This document shows, in pieces, positions 27,033 to 35,501 of a stretch of DNA of 64,000 bases. A model generated the notes under the pieces. The model did not search any database. It was not told the origin of the DNA and was given only the letters and a program-made list of their open reading frames with translations. The stretch's first letter is position 1. The number at the start of each line of letters is the position of its first letter. Position numbers and translations under genes: made by a program. This stretch comes from Sedimentibacter sp. (GTDB lineage: Bacteria; Bacillota; Clostridia; Tissierellales; Sedimentibacteraceae): the NCBI GenBank assembly GCA_018436705.1, contig JAHDLA010000011.1:1-64000 (forward strand). Direction: 5' to 3'.

Positions 27033-27305
27033 TCACATATTTTGTGATTTTATATCTTCAAAAATTTTATTTAAACATCCGATGTCTTCAGCTTTATCCA
27101 TAAAAATTTTTTTACCTGAATTAATTGATTTATGATCTGCGCAGGCGCTTTTACATCCGCTTATTATCAACACGCCGTCATAGACAGACTCTTCATTTAC
27201 CGGTTCAAAATCTATATCAGAATATTTATTGATAATTTCTTTAACCAACTTAGTTCTATCGTACGTTGGATTGCACCCGCCGCAGTACTTTATTCCAATT
27301 TTCAT
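27033..27305 (-). CDS. Small cysteine-motif protein (CGGC-like)
   Basis: The 90-residue protein begins MKIGIKYCGGCNPTYDR and has a second cysteine pair, ISGCKSACADH, near residue 50. This resembles CGGC-type proteins thought to bind a metal or take part in redox reactions; the assignment is tentative. Its start follows the NifU-like gene by one base, and it closes the sigma-54-controlled gene cluster, so a role in Fe-S or redox maintenance for those enzymes is plausible but unproven. Confidence 0.75.
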   Translation of the reverse strand: MKIGIKYCGGCNPTYDRTKLVKEIINKYSDIDFEPVNEESVYDGVLIISGCKSACADHKSINSGKKIFMDKAEDIGCLNKIFEDIKSQNM

Positions 27306-27306
27306 A

Positions 27307-27594
27307 TTAGCCCTTTAATTTCTTGCTTAGTACTTTTTTAGCAAAGTCCAGTAAATCGTCGCTGACGTTGTTTACCAATAAAACCCTGCTTACCTCTGGT
27401 ATGTGTTTTTTTATTTCCGACTCGATGATGGTTTCAACCGTAATCTGCGCCGACGGGCAGTTTTTGCATTGCCCCATGAGCGAAATCACCACGACGCCGT
27501 CTTCAAAGGAAATAACCCTTACATCACCGTAATGCTGTGAAAGCTTAGGTCTGACATGTTTGTCCAACACATTTTCAATTTCATTAATAATCAT
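27307..27594 (-). CDS. NifU C-terminal-domain Fe-S scaffold-like protein
   Basis: The 95-residue product is a stand-alone NifU-like domain: ENVLDKHVRPKLSQHYGDVRVISFEDGVVVISLMGQCKNCPSA, where CKNC is the Fe-S-binding CxxC. Such proteins carry or deliver Fe-S clusters. It lies upstream of, and almost touching, the CGGC-like gene, and downstream of Fe-S enzymes (dehydratase, pyruvate:ferredoxin oxidoreductase), which need cluster supply. GGGGAG precedes the ATG. A hairpin AGAGCC/GGCTCT lies in the 122-bp gap after the alcohol dehydrogenase gene. Confidence 0.87.
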   Translation of the reverse strand: MIINEIENVLDKHVRPKLSQHYGDVRVISFEDGVVVISLMGQCKNCPSAQITVETIIESEIKKHIPEVSRVLLVNNVSDDLLDFAKKVLSKKLKG

Positions 27595-27716
27595 GTAAAC
27601 ATGCTCCCCGGTGTTTTAGAGCCACGTCGGCTCTGTTACAGTTAAATGTAATATGTGAACCGACAGAAGCGGATTTCTTTGCTTCCGCCGGATCTTTTGG
27701 CTTGATGCCCTATATG

Positions 27717-28880
27717 TTAGTCATTGATAGCAATATTGAATAATTCAACGTATTCTTTCTTAGTCATTGGCCTTGGGTTACTTGGTGTAGAGCCGTTTTC
27801 CTCTGACATATGCGCCAACTTGTCTATATCTTCTTTCTTAATTCCTATATCGCTGAGTGTCGGCAGTTTTATGTCTTTAACCATTTGTTTAACTATTTCA
27901 ACAGCGTCTTTTGCAGCTTGTCTGTCGTCTGCAGCAGTTGATCCCATTATTCTTCCTATTCTTGCATATCTTTCAACAGCGTAATCAAGGCTGTATTCCA
28001 TAACGTATGGAAGAAGAATTGCGTTGCATACTCCGTGAGCTGCATCATACAAACTTCCCATAGCTTCTGCCATACAGTGTACTGATGCAACATCAGAGTG
28101 GCTGAAAGCTATACCTGCAAGAGTACTTCCCATAAGCATTCCTGATCTTGCATCCATGTTTGTAGGATTGAAAACTGCTTCACGAATGCTTTCAGAAATA
28201 AGTTCGATTGCGTATAATGCGCATGCATCTGATACAGGCTCTGATTCTGTGCATGAATATGCCTCAATAGCATGTGTAAGAGCATCTATACCTGTTGCTG
28301 CAGTAATTGAAGCCGGAAGAGAAACTAACAAGTCCGGATCAAGCAGTGCAACCTTTGGTCCAAAATACTGGCTCTTTACTGTTTTCTTAAATTGTTCATT
28401 AGTGTCTGTAATTACTGAAGAGAAAGTAACTTCACTGCCTGATCCTGCAGTTGTCGGAATTACTATAAATGGCTGAACTGGCCCCTTAACTTTCCATCTT
28501 CCATAATAATCTTTCAAAGATCCGCCGTAAGTTATGATTGCTGAGGCTGCTTTAGCTGCATCTATAGGGCTTCCTCCACCCAGTGCAATTATACCGTCTG
28601 TCTTATTTTCTATAGCAAATTTTGCTGCCGCTTCTATATTGTAGTCTTTAGGATTTGCTTCAATTTTATCAAAAACTGCGTACTCGATTCCTGCTTCTTC
28701 TAAATATACAGTAACTTTTGGAAGAAGTACTTTTCTTGTGCTTCCACTTCCTGTAATAAACAGTGGTTTTTTAACGTTGAATTCTTTTAACAATTGAGGT
28801 AATTTTTTAATGCTTCCTTTTCCGAATTCGATTTTAGTAGGTAATTCAAATGAAAATGGTTTTGTAACATTTGGGTTCAT
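27717..28880 (-). CDS. Iron-containing alcohol dehydrogenase (possibly 4-hydroxybutyrate dehydrogenase)
   Basis: The 387-residue protein belongs to the group III iron-dependent alcohol dehydrogenases: NAD-binding GIIALGGGSPIDAAKAAS near residue 92, IPTTAGSGSEVT, and metal ligands in LLDPDLL, THAIEAY, VHCMAEAMGSLYDAAHG. Relatives reduce aldehydes or, as in Clostridium kluyveri, succinate semialdehyde to 4-hydroxybutyrate. The neighbouring 4-hydroxybutyryl-CoA dehydratase makes that activity attractive, but sequence alone does not settle it. GGAGG before 28880 sets the start (a longer frame begins at 28892). A leader hairpin (CTCCATG/CATGGAG) upstream suggests separate regulation. Confidence 0.87.
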   Translation of the reverse strand: MNPNVTKPFSFELPTKIEFGKGSIKKLPQLLKEFNVKKPLFITGSGSTRKVLLPKVTVYLEEAGIEYAVFDKIEANPKDYNIEAAAKFAIENKTDGIIALGGGSPIDAAKAASAIITYGGSLKDYYGRWKVKGPVQPFIVIPTTAGSGSEVTFSSVITDTNEQFKKTVKSQYFGPKVALLDPDLLVSLPASITAATGIDALTHAIEAYSCTESEPVSDACALYAIELISESIREAVFNPTNMDARSGMLMGSTLAGIAFSHSDVASVHCMAEAMGSLYDAAHGVCNAILLPYVMEYSLDYAVERYARIGRIMGSTAADDRQAAKDAVEIVKQMVKDIKLPTLSDIGIKKEDIDKLAHMSEENGSTPSNPRPMTKKEYVELFNIAIND

Positions 28881-29030
28881 AAAATCCTCCATTATATTTA
28901 TATATTTTATTCATTTTAGTAAGTACCCTCCATGCATTCTACAGCATAACCTTGCAAAATACATGGAGATGTTTTATAACAATTTCAACCGATCGTTTTA
29001 TTCGTACGGTCAGAAATTTGAAACCTTTGA

Positions 29031-30188
29031 TTAATATGTTTTTCTCACGTACTCGCCTATTCTTTTAACTGCTTCTTTTAAATTTTCATCAGAATTTGCA
29101 AATACCGTACGCAAATATCCTTCTCCCATTGAGCCAAATGCAGACCCCGGAACAGTAACTACTCCCGCATGTTTTACAAGTTCCTCAGCGAATTCTGCAG
29201 AAGTCTTGCCAAAAGCCTTAATATTAGCAAATGCATAGAAGCTTCCAGGAGATTTTTTACACGTTATACCCGGTATGTCATTAAGCCCGTCTATAAGTAT
29301 ATCTCTTCTTCTCAGATAGTCATTGTACATTCTTTTGATTTCCTGGTCACTACCCTTCATTGCTTCTATAGCAGCTTTCTGTGTAAAAGTGGACACACAT
29401 GAAACCAGTCCTTCCTGAAGCTTAGGCATTATGGATATTATTTCTTTTTTACCAAGTACAAATCCTATTCTCCAGCCCGTCATAGCATGAGTTTTTGAAA
29501 AACTGTTTATAACCAGTACTCTATCCCTTACTTCTGGAATCTGAGCAATGCTGAAATATTCCTTGTTGTCAAAAACCAGCCTGTCATAAACTTCATCTGA
29601 TATTACTATTAGATCATATTTTTCAGCCAATTCTGCTATTTTGATTATCTCTTCCTTATCAAGAACCGAGCCGAGCGGATTGCTGGGCGAATTCAAAAGA
29701 ATGGCTCTTGTTTTGCCTGTTATTGCTTTTTCAATGTCACCAGCCTGAATCTTAAAGTCATTTTCTTCATATATTGGAACAGATACAGGAACTGCTCCAG
29801 CCATCATAACCTGGCCTACGTAGTTTGGGAAACAAGGATCCGGTATAATAACCTCTTCACCTGGATTAACTGTTGAAAGCAGTGAAAGATAAATAGCTTC
29901 CATTCCTCCTACTGTAACCATTACATTTTCAAAACTGTAGTCCTTTGAATATTTAGCATATTCGTCTGCTATAGCCTGCCTTAATTCCTTCAATCCTGCA
30001 TTAGGACAATAGTGAGTAAACCCTTGATCTATTGCCTGTTTTGCAGCTTCTTTTATGTTAACCGGAGTGTCAAAATTAGGCTCTCCAACGGTTAGCTTTA
30101 TGGCATCAGGATATTGTTCTGCTAAGTCAAACATTTTTCTGATACCTGAAGCAGGGTAGGTATTGGCAACATTAGATAAATATTTCAT
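29031..30188 (-). CDS. Class I/II pyridoxal-phosphate aminotransferase
   Basis: The 385-residue fold-type I aminotransferase carries KLTVGEPNFDTP near residue 31, GFTHYCPNAGLKELRQAIA, NSPSNPLGSV, the ISDEVYDRL Asp/Tyr pair, the PLP lysine in SFSKTHAMTGWRIGF, and a conserved C-terminal Arg region. Aspartate, alanine or aromatic amino acids are typical substrates; the exact one cannot be told. It lies 39 bp after the pyruvate:ferredoxin oxidoreductase gene. Alanine transamination would feed pyruvate straight into that enzyme (inference). Confidence 0.9.
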   Translation of the reverse strand: MKYLSNVANTYPASGIRKMFDLAEQYPDAIKLTVGEPNFDTPVNIKEAAKQAIDQGFTHYCPNAGLKELRQAIADEYAKYSKDYSFENVMVTVGGMEAIYLSLLSTVNPGEEVIIPDPCFPNYVGQVMMAGAVPVSVPIYEENDFKIQAGDIEKAITGKTRAILLNSPSNPLGSVLDKEEIIKIAELAEKYDLIVISDEVYDRLVFDNKEYFSIAQIPEVRDRVLVINSFSKTHAMTGWRIGFVLGKKEIISIMPKLQEGLVSCVSTFTQKAAIEAMKGSDQEIKRMYNDYLRRRDILIDGLNDIPGITCKKSPGSFYAFANIKAFGKTSAEFAEELVKHAGVVTVPGSAFGSMGEGYLRTVFANSDENLKEAVKRIGEYVRKTY

Positions 30189-30227
30189 TTGAATCCTCCA
30201 TTTTTTGATAACAATTATTCTTATAAA

Positions 30228-33200
30228 CTACGCGTTTACCTTGCCGGGCGTATGCGCCATTTTAAGATATCTCTCATATCTATACTCTGCATCTTCCTTT
30301 GCTTTTTCAAACAATTCATCTGCTTTGTCAGGGAAAAGTTTGTACAATGATGCATATCTTACTTCGCTCATTAAAAATTCTTTAAAGTCTGCTGTTGGCT
30401 CTTTTGAATCAAGAACAAACGGATTTTCTCCATCATTTTCAAGCAGCGGATTGTATCTGTACAGTGTCCAATATCCTGCATCTACAGCTTCTTTCTCATG
30501 TATCTGAGATTTGCCCATGCCTGCTTTGATTCCATGATTTATACATGGCGAATAAGCAATTACGAGTGATGGTCCCGGATAGTTTTCAGCCTCAATTATT
30601 GCTTTAAGAGTTTGGTTTTTATCTGCACCCATAGCTATTTGAGCAACATATACATATCCATAGCTCATTGCCATCATTCCAAGGTCTTTCTTCCTTGTTC
30701 TCTTTCCGCTTGAAGCAAATTCTGCAATTGCTGCTGTAGGAGTTGCTTTTGATGACTGTCCTCCAGTATTTGAATACACTTCAGTATCAAATACAAGCAA
30801 GTTTACATTTTCGCCGGATGCGAGAACGTGGTCCACTCCACCGTAGCCTATGTCATATGCCCATCCGTCTCCGCCGAATATCCAGTGTGATCTTTTTACA
30901 AAGTAATCTCTTATATCATATATTTCATTTAAAAGCTTATCGCTTCCTTTTTCTTCTTCCAGCGCTGCTGTAAGCTTGTCAGCTCTGTCTCTTGTTCCTT
31001 CTGATTTATCAAATCCGTCGATCCATTCATTTAAAGCATCTTTTAACTTTCCTTCTGCGCTTTCTACAGCTGTAACTGCTTTTGACTTAGCTGAACCTCT
31101 TATTTTCTGAACACCAAGGTACATACCGAATCCATACTCAGCATTGTCCTCAAACAGTGAGAATCCCCATGAAGGTCCGTGTCCTTTTTCATTTGTTGTA
31201 TATGATACCTGTGGTGAACCTCCCCAAACTGTTGAACAGCCTGCTGCATTTGAAATCATCATTCTGTCGCCGAACAGCTGTGTAACCAGTTTTGCGTATG
31301 GTGTTTCACCACATCCTGCACAAGCACCTGAGAATTCAAGCAGAGGTTTTTTAAACTGGCTTCCCTTAACAGTACGTTCAACTTTTTCCGGAATTTCTTT
31401 CTGAACTATTTCATTAGCAAAGTTCCAGTCATTAATATATTTCTCTCTGTTTTCTGCCAGAGGTTTCATTTCTATTGCATGCTCTTTAGCAGGACATATG
31501 TTTACGCAGCTTCCGCATCCTGTACAATCCTGTGCAGATATAGCCATATGATACTTCATATTTTTAAATCCAACTGCATTCACAGCTTTAAATCCTTCAG
31601 GAGCATTTTTCATTTCCTCTTCGGAAATAAGTGTCGGTCTTATTACTGCATGTGGACAAACGTAAGAACATTGATTACATTGAATACATTTATCCGGATT
31701 CCACAATGGAACATCTATAGCTATTTCTCTCTTTTCCCAAGCTGTAACTCCCAGTGGGAATGAACCGTCTTCTCTGTCATTAAATGAACTTACCGGAAGA
31801 TTGTCTCCTTCCTGCTTGTTCATAACAAATATTACGTCTTCTACGAATTCAGGAACTTCCGAATTTTTCTTTATAGTTTCATCTTCAGCTGTTTTCCACG
31901 ACTCCGGAACGTTAATTCTTTTTATGCTTTCAATACCCTTGTCAATTGCAAGGTTATTCATATCAACAATGTTCTGTCCTTTACTTCCGTAAGATTTTTC
32001 AACTTCGTTCTTCAGATATTTAACAAAGTCCTCTGTAGGAATTATGTCAGCAAGTCTGAAAAATGCAGATTGCATTATCATGTTTATCTTTCCGCCAAGT
32101 CCAACTTCTTTTGCTATATCAACAGCATCTATGATATAAAATCTAACATCGTTAGCCGCTATACTTTTTTTCAGAGCTGCAGGTAGGTATTTTTCAAGCT
32201 CTTCCTCGCTCCAGATACAGTTCAACAGGAATGTTCCACCCTTTTTTATTCCTGAGGTCAGATTGTACTTACTAACATATGCCTGATTGTGACATGCAAT
32301 AAAGTCCGCTCTGTTAATGTTGTATGGCTCTTTAATAGGAGATTTTCCGAATCTTAGATGCGAAATAGTAAGTCCGCCTGACTTTTTAGCATCATATTCA
32401 AAGTACGCCTGAGCATAGAAATCAGTATTGTCTCCAATAATTTTAATTGCTGATTTATTAGCACTTACTGTTCCGTCAGAACCGTATCCCCAGAATTTAC
32501 ATGCAATTGTTCCCTTAGGTGTCGGATCTATACTTTCATTGCTTACAGGCAATGATTTAAACGTAACGTCATCAACAATGCTCACTGTAAAATCATTTTT
32601 AGGATTATCAAGCTTTAAGTTTTCAAATACTGCAATTGCATCATCCGGTTTGAAATCTTTCGAGCCAAGACCATATCTTCCTCCTACAATTATCGGAGCA
32701 TTTTCTGCATTGTAAAATGCATTTTTAACGTCAAGGTACAAAGGTTCTCCGTTTGATCCCGGTTCTTTTGTTCTATCAAGCACAGCTATTTTTTTCACTG
32801 TCTTTGGAATTTGACTAAGCATAAATTCAGCATCGAACGGTCTATAAAGGTGAACTTCAACCAAACCTACTTTTTCGCCCTTTGCATTAAGATAATCAAT
32901 AACCTCACTTATGGTTTCACATCCTGATCCCATAGCGATAATTATGTTTTCTGCATCCTCAGCACCGTAATAGTTGAAAAGCTTGTAGTTTCTTCCTGTA
33001 AGTTTATTTATTTCATCCATGTATGACTGTACAACTCCCGGCACAGCATCATGGAATTTATTTATTGATTCTCTCAACTGAAAGAATACATCAGGATTCT
33101 GTGTTGTTCCTCTAAGCACCGGATGGTTAGGGCTCAGAGCATGATTTCTGAATTCTTTGATAGCTTCATAATCAACAAGTTTAGCCAGTTCATCGTATTC

Positions 33201-33761
33201 AAGAACTTCAATTTTCTGCATTTCATGAGATGTTCTAAAACCATCGAAAAAGTGAAGAACCGGAAGTCGAGATTTAATAGCACTTAAGTGAGCTACAGCA
33301 GCTAAATCAAGAGCCTGCTGAACACCACTTGATGCCAAAAGCGTAAAACCTGTCTGTCTCGTAGCCATAACGTCCTGATGGTCACCAAATATACTTAATG
33401 AATTTGATGCCAGTGAACGGGCGCTGACATGGAATACGGCTGGAAGCAATTCACCCGCAATTTTATACATGTTTGGTATTTTTAATAGTAAGCCCTGTGA
33501 AGCAGTATAGGTTGATGTCAGCGCCCCTGACTGTAGCGATCCGTGCAGCGTTCCTGCTGCACCGCCTTCTGACTGCATTTCTTTTACCAGGACGGTTTCA
33601 CCGAAAATATTCTTTTTCCCCTGTGAAGCCCATTCATCAACATGGCCTGCCATTGGTGATGATGGTGTTATGGGATATATTGCGGCAACATCGGTAAAAG
33701 CATATGATGAATATGCTGCAGCCGTATTGCCGTCCATTGTTTGAGTTCTGCGTTTTGTCAT
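30228..33761 (-). CDS. nifJ: Pyruvate:ferredoxin (flavodoxin) oxidoreductase
   Basis: This 1177-residue single-chain enzyme oxidises pyruvate and CoA to acetyl-CoA and CO2 and reduces ferredoxin. Domain order is the standard one: N-terminal alpha domain (MDGNTAAAYSSYAFTDVAAIYPITPSSPM), gamma domain, two [4Fe-4S] ferredoxin motifs (CIQCNQCSYVCPHAV near residue 690, CTGCGSCVNICPAKEH near 747), and the beta domain with a further cluster (GACAGCGETPYAKL) and thiamine-diphosphate motif (GDGWAYDIGYGG near 965). It starts 29 bp after the dehydratase gene and is thus under the same sigma-54 promoter. Confidence 0.97.
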   Translation of the reverse strand: MTKRRTQTMDGNTAAAYSSYAFTDVAAIYPITPSSPMAGHVDEWASQGKKNIFGETVLVKEMQSEGGAAGTLHGSLQSGALTSTYTASQGLLLKIPNMYKIAGELLPAVFHVSARSLASNSLSIFGDHQDVMATRQTGFTLLASSGVQQALDLAAVAHLSAIKSRLPVLHFFDGFRTSHEMQKIEVLEYDELAKLVDYEAIKEFRNHALSPNHPVLRGTTQNPDVFFQLRESINKFHDAVPGVVQSYMDEINKLTGRNYKLFNYYGAEDAENIIIAMGSGCETISEVIDYLNAKGEKVGLVEVHLYRPFDAEFMLSQIPKTVKKIAVLDRTKEPGSNGEPLYLDVKNAFYNAENAPIIVGGRYGLGSKDFKPDDAIAVFENLKLDNPKNDFTVSIVDDVTFKSLPVSNESIDPTPKGTIACKFWGYGSDGTVSANKSAIKIIGDNTDFYAQAYFEYDAKKSGGLTISHLRFGKSPIKEPYNINRADFIACHNQAYVSKYNLTSGIKKGGTFLLNCIWSEEELEKYLPAALKKSIAANDVRFYIIDAVDIAKEVGLGGKINMIMQSAFFRLADIIPTEDFVKYLKNEVEKSYGSKGQNIVDMNNLAIDKGIESIKRINVPESWKTAEDETIKKNSEVPEFVEDVIFVMNKQEGDNLPVSSFNDREDGSFPLGVTAWEKREIAIDVPLWNPDKCIQCNQCSYVCPHAVIRPTLISEEEMKNAPEGFKAVNAVGFKNMKYHMAISAQDCTGCGSCVNICPAKEHAIEMKPLAENREKYINDWNFANEIVQKEIPEKVERTVKGSQFKKPLLEFSGACAGCGETPYAKLVTQLFGDRMMISNAAGCSTVWGGSPQVSYTTNEKGHGPSWGFSLFEDNAEYGFGMYLGVQKIRGSAKSKAVTAVESAEGKLKDALNEWIDGFDKSEGTRDRADKLTAALEEEKGSDKLLNEIYDIRDYFVKRSHWIFGGDGWAYDIGYGGVDHVLASGENVNLLVFDTEVYSNTGGQSSKATPTAAIAEFASSGKRTRKKDLGMMAMSYGYVYVAQIAMGADKNQTLKAIIEAENYPGPSLVIAYSPCINHGIKAGMGKSQIHEKEAVDAGYWTLYRYNPLLENDGENPFVLDSKEPTADFKEFLMSEVRYASLYKLFPDKADELFEKAKEDAEYRYERYLKMAHTPGKVNA

Positions 33762-33790
33762 ATCTCTATCTCCTTGAAATAATTTTTACA

Positions 33791-35242
33791 CTAATCGTCA
33801 ATTCTCGCAATTTCTTTTGCCAGATTTTTCTTTGACTGTATGTTTCCCTGCCTTGATATCATTATTCTCTGTGCCTGAGGAGATCCTGCCCCGTGCATTG
33901 ATTCTGTCCTGTAACCTACTGCTGCAGTTCCCAGCGTAATATTTTCTATAAGTCTCAGAACCTTCAGCCTGTCTTCGACCGAAACTCCATCTACTCCCTG
34001 CAGGTATTTTTCTATATATTTTCCAAGCTTAGGATCCTTCAAATCTTTTTCAGAAGGAGCAGTAACCATTAGCCCTCCCGCAATATCCTCAGCCAATCTA
34101 GCTATTTCATATGGGAATCTTGTAATGTTCTGCTTACAAACATTAGCCAGTAACAGATTAATTATATAATTCCCGGATTCTGTTTTTGATCCCTCTGCCG
34201 AACATGCTATTCCGCAGCTGTACAAAGTTTCATTCAAGTGAGTCATTTCAATTAATTTGTCTTTAATGTGAGATGCCTTCTGAGCGCCGTTGTAATCAGC
34301 AATCAATGCTGCTGCGCCTATTAACACATCACCTACCCCAACTTTACATCCGCCGTAGCTCTGTCTGTGGTATCCTGCAAACCTCTCAACCATCATGCCG
34401 GCATATTCTGTTTCGCCGTTTAAAAACAGTCTGTCATTTGGAACAAATACATCTTCAAATATAACAAGTGCTTCCATCCCGCCAAATTGACTGTTTCCAA
34501 CATCAATTTTTGAGCCCTCAAGCTTTCTTGTATCACATGACTGTCTTCCTATAATCATCATTACTCCGTCCGCATCAACCGGAACAGAAAATGCAACTGC
34601 ATAGTCTTTGTCATCTGGTCCCAAAGCTATAGTAGGCATTACCAGAACCTCGTGAGAATTACATATGCCTGTTTGATGAGCCTTGGCTCCTCTTACGACA
34701 ACTCCGTCTTCTCTTCTTTCAACCACTCTCAGGTACAAATCTGGGTCCGCCTGCTTGCTCGGTGATTTGGAGCGATCACCCTTAGGGTCTGTCATTGCTC
34801 CGTCCACAGTTAAATCATTTTGCTGAACATACTTCAAATATTCAACAAAGTTGTCATAGTATTTTGTGCCATACTTCTTATCAATTTCATAAGTAGTGCT
34901 GTACACCGCATTAAATGCATCCATTCCCACACATCTTTGAAAGCATGATGCGGTTTTTTGTCCCAAAAGTCTCTGCATCTTTACTTTTTTAACCAAATCT
35001 TCCGTGTTTTGATGAATATGAGTGAATCTGTTGACTTTTTCACCCGTAAGGGATGATTTAGCAGTCATTAAATCTTCATATTCAGGCATTTGCGCAAGAT
35101 CATATGTTGCCTTTACAGAGTTAAGAGAAGGTCTGAGAATGGGATTATCAACAGAGCTTCCAATCTTTTCTCCGAACATGTATATCTGCATGTTCATCTT
35201 CTTAATACTTTCAATATACTGTTCACCAGTCATTAATGCCAT
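33791..35242 (-). CDS. abfD: 4-Hydroxybutyryl-CoA dehydratase/vinylacetyl-CoA isomerase
   Basis: This FAD and [4Fe-4S] enzyme dehydrates 4-hydroxybutyryl-CoA to crotonyl-CoA by a radical mechanism. In the 483-residue protein the cluster ligands of the Clostridium aminobutyricum enzyme (C99, C103, H292, C299) correspond to Cys100, Cys104, His292 and Cys299 (ASCFQRC and GYHRQSYGGC), all present. The flavin-fold segments (KAHQTGICNSHEV; YRTESMHGAGSPQAQR) are also there, and the length matches the family. It is the first gene behind a perfect -24/-12 promoter. Crotonyl-CoA would pass to the Bcd-Etf complex encoded at the other end of the window. Confidence 0.95.
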   Translation of the reverse strand: MALMTGEQYIESIKKMNMQIYMFGEKIGSSVDNPILRPSLNSVKATYDLAQMPEYEDLMTAKSSLTGEKVNRFTHIHQNTEDLVKKVKMQRLLGQKTASCFQRCVGMDAFNAVYSTTYEIDKKYGTKYYDNFVEYLKYVQQNDLTVDGAMTDPKGDRSKSPSKQADPDLYLRVVERREDGVVVRGAKAHQTGICNSHEVLVMPTIALGPDDKDYAVAFSVPVDADGVMMIIGRQSCDTRKLEGSKIDVGNSQFGGMEALVIFEDVFVPNDRLFLNGETEYAGMMVERFAGYHRQSYGGCKVGVGDVLIGAAALIADYNGAQKASHIKDKLIEMTHLNETLYSCGIACSAEGSKTESGNYIINLLLANVCKQNITRFPYEIARLAEDIAGGLMVTAPSEKDLKDPKLGKYIEKYLQGVDGVSVEDRLKVLRLIENITLGTAAVGYRTESMHGAGSPQAQRIMISRQGNIQSKKNLAKEIARIDD

Positions 35243-35279
35243 GTTCTATACTCCTTTTTTAGTTCTGCATACATATAGT

Positions 35280-35295
35280 AGCAATAAGCGTGCCA
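35280..35295 (-). promoter_or_regulatory. Sigma-54 (-24/-12) promoter of the abfD operon
   Basis: The reverse strand reads TGGCAC-GCTTA-TTGCT, a full match to the consensus TGGCAC-N5-TTGCW, ending 37 bp before the abfD start codon. The gene immediately upstream encodes a sigma-54 activator. Confidence 0.93.
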
Positions 35296-35344
35296 AAAAA
35301 TAAAAAACGGCATAAAATTTATAACCATTGAATTTCAGCCGTTA
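35296..35344 (-). terminator. Terminator of the activator gene, abutting the sigma-54 promoter
   Basis: AACGGC (35339-35344) pairs with GCCGTT (35307-35312), with an extended imperfect AAATT/AATTT stem inside, and is followed on the reverse strand by TTTTTTATTTTTT that runs into the -24 box. It insulates the abfD operon from read-through. Confidence 0.85.
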
Positions 35345-35379
35345 TTCAGACACCGTAAAAATATTTGTTTTTTTGTAAA

Positions 35380-35395
35380 GTTGCATTTGTGCAAC
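35380..35395. promoter_or_regulatory. Proximal enhancer-like palindrome for the sigma-54 activator
   Basis: GTTGCA-TTTG-TGCAAC is a perfect inverted repeat about 90 bp upstream of the -24 element, a usual distance for bacterial enhancer sites, and shares the GTTGC/GCAAC core with the larger palindrome at 35470-35501. Confidence 0.7.
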
Positions 35396-35469
35396 GCTTT
35401 CATTCCCGAAAAATAAATAAATTGAAATAATGTGGTGGAACTAACAAAATATGCTTGTTGCATTTTCAC

Positions 35470-35501
35470 AACTGCATGTTGCTATTACGCAACATGCAGT
35501 T
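35470..35501. promoter_or_regulatory. Distal enhancer-like palindrome (13-bp arms)
   Basis: AACTGCATGTTGC and GCAACATGCAGTT are perfect arms around a 6-bp centre, about 190 bp upstream of the -24/-12 promoter and overlapping the activator's stop codon. A half-site (TGTTGCA) lies at 35457-35462. Confidence 0.7.

Noticed and set aside
27600-27716. Riboswitch between the alcohol dehydrogenase and NifU-like genes
   Set aside because: Only one simple hairpin (AGAGCC/GGCTCT) and one imperfect stem were found, with no conserved core I recognise.
28893-29030. Rex site before the Fe-alcohol dehydrogenase (TTGTTATAAAAC on the minus strand)
   Set aside because: Only one half-site matches; the second half is missing.
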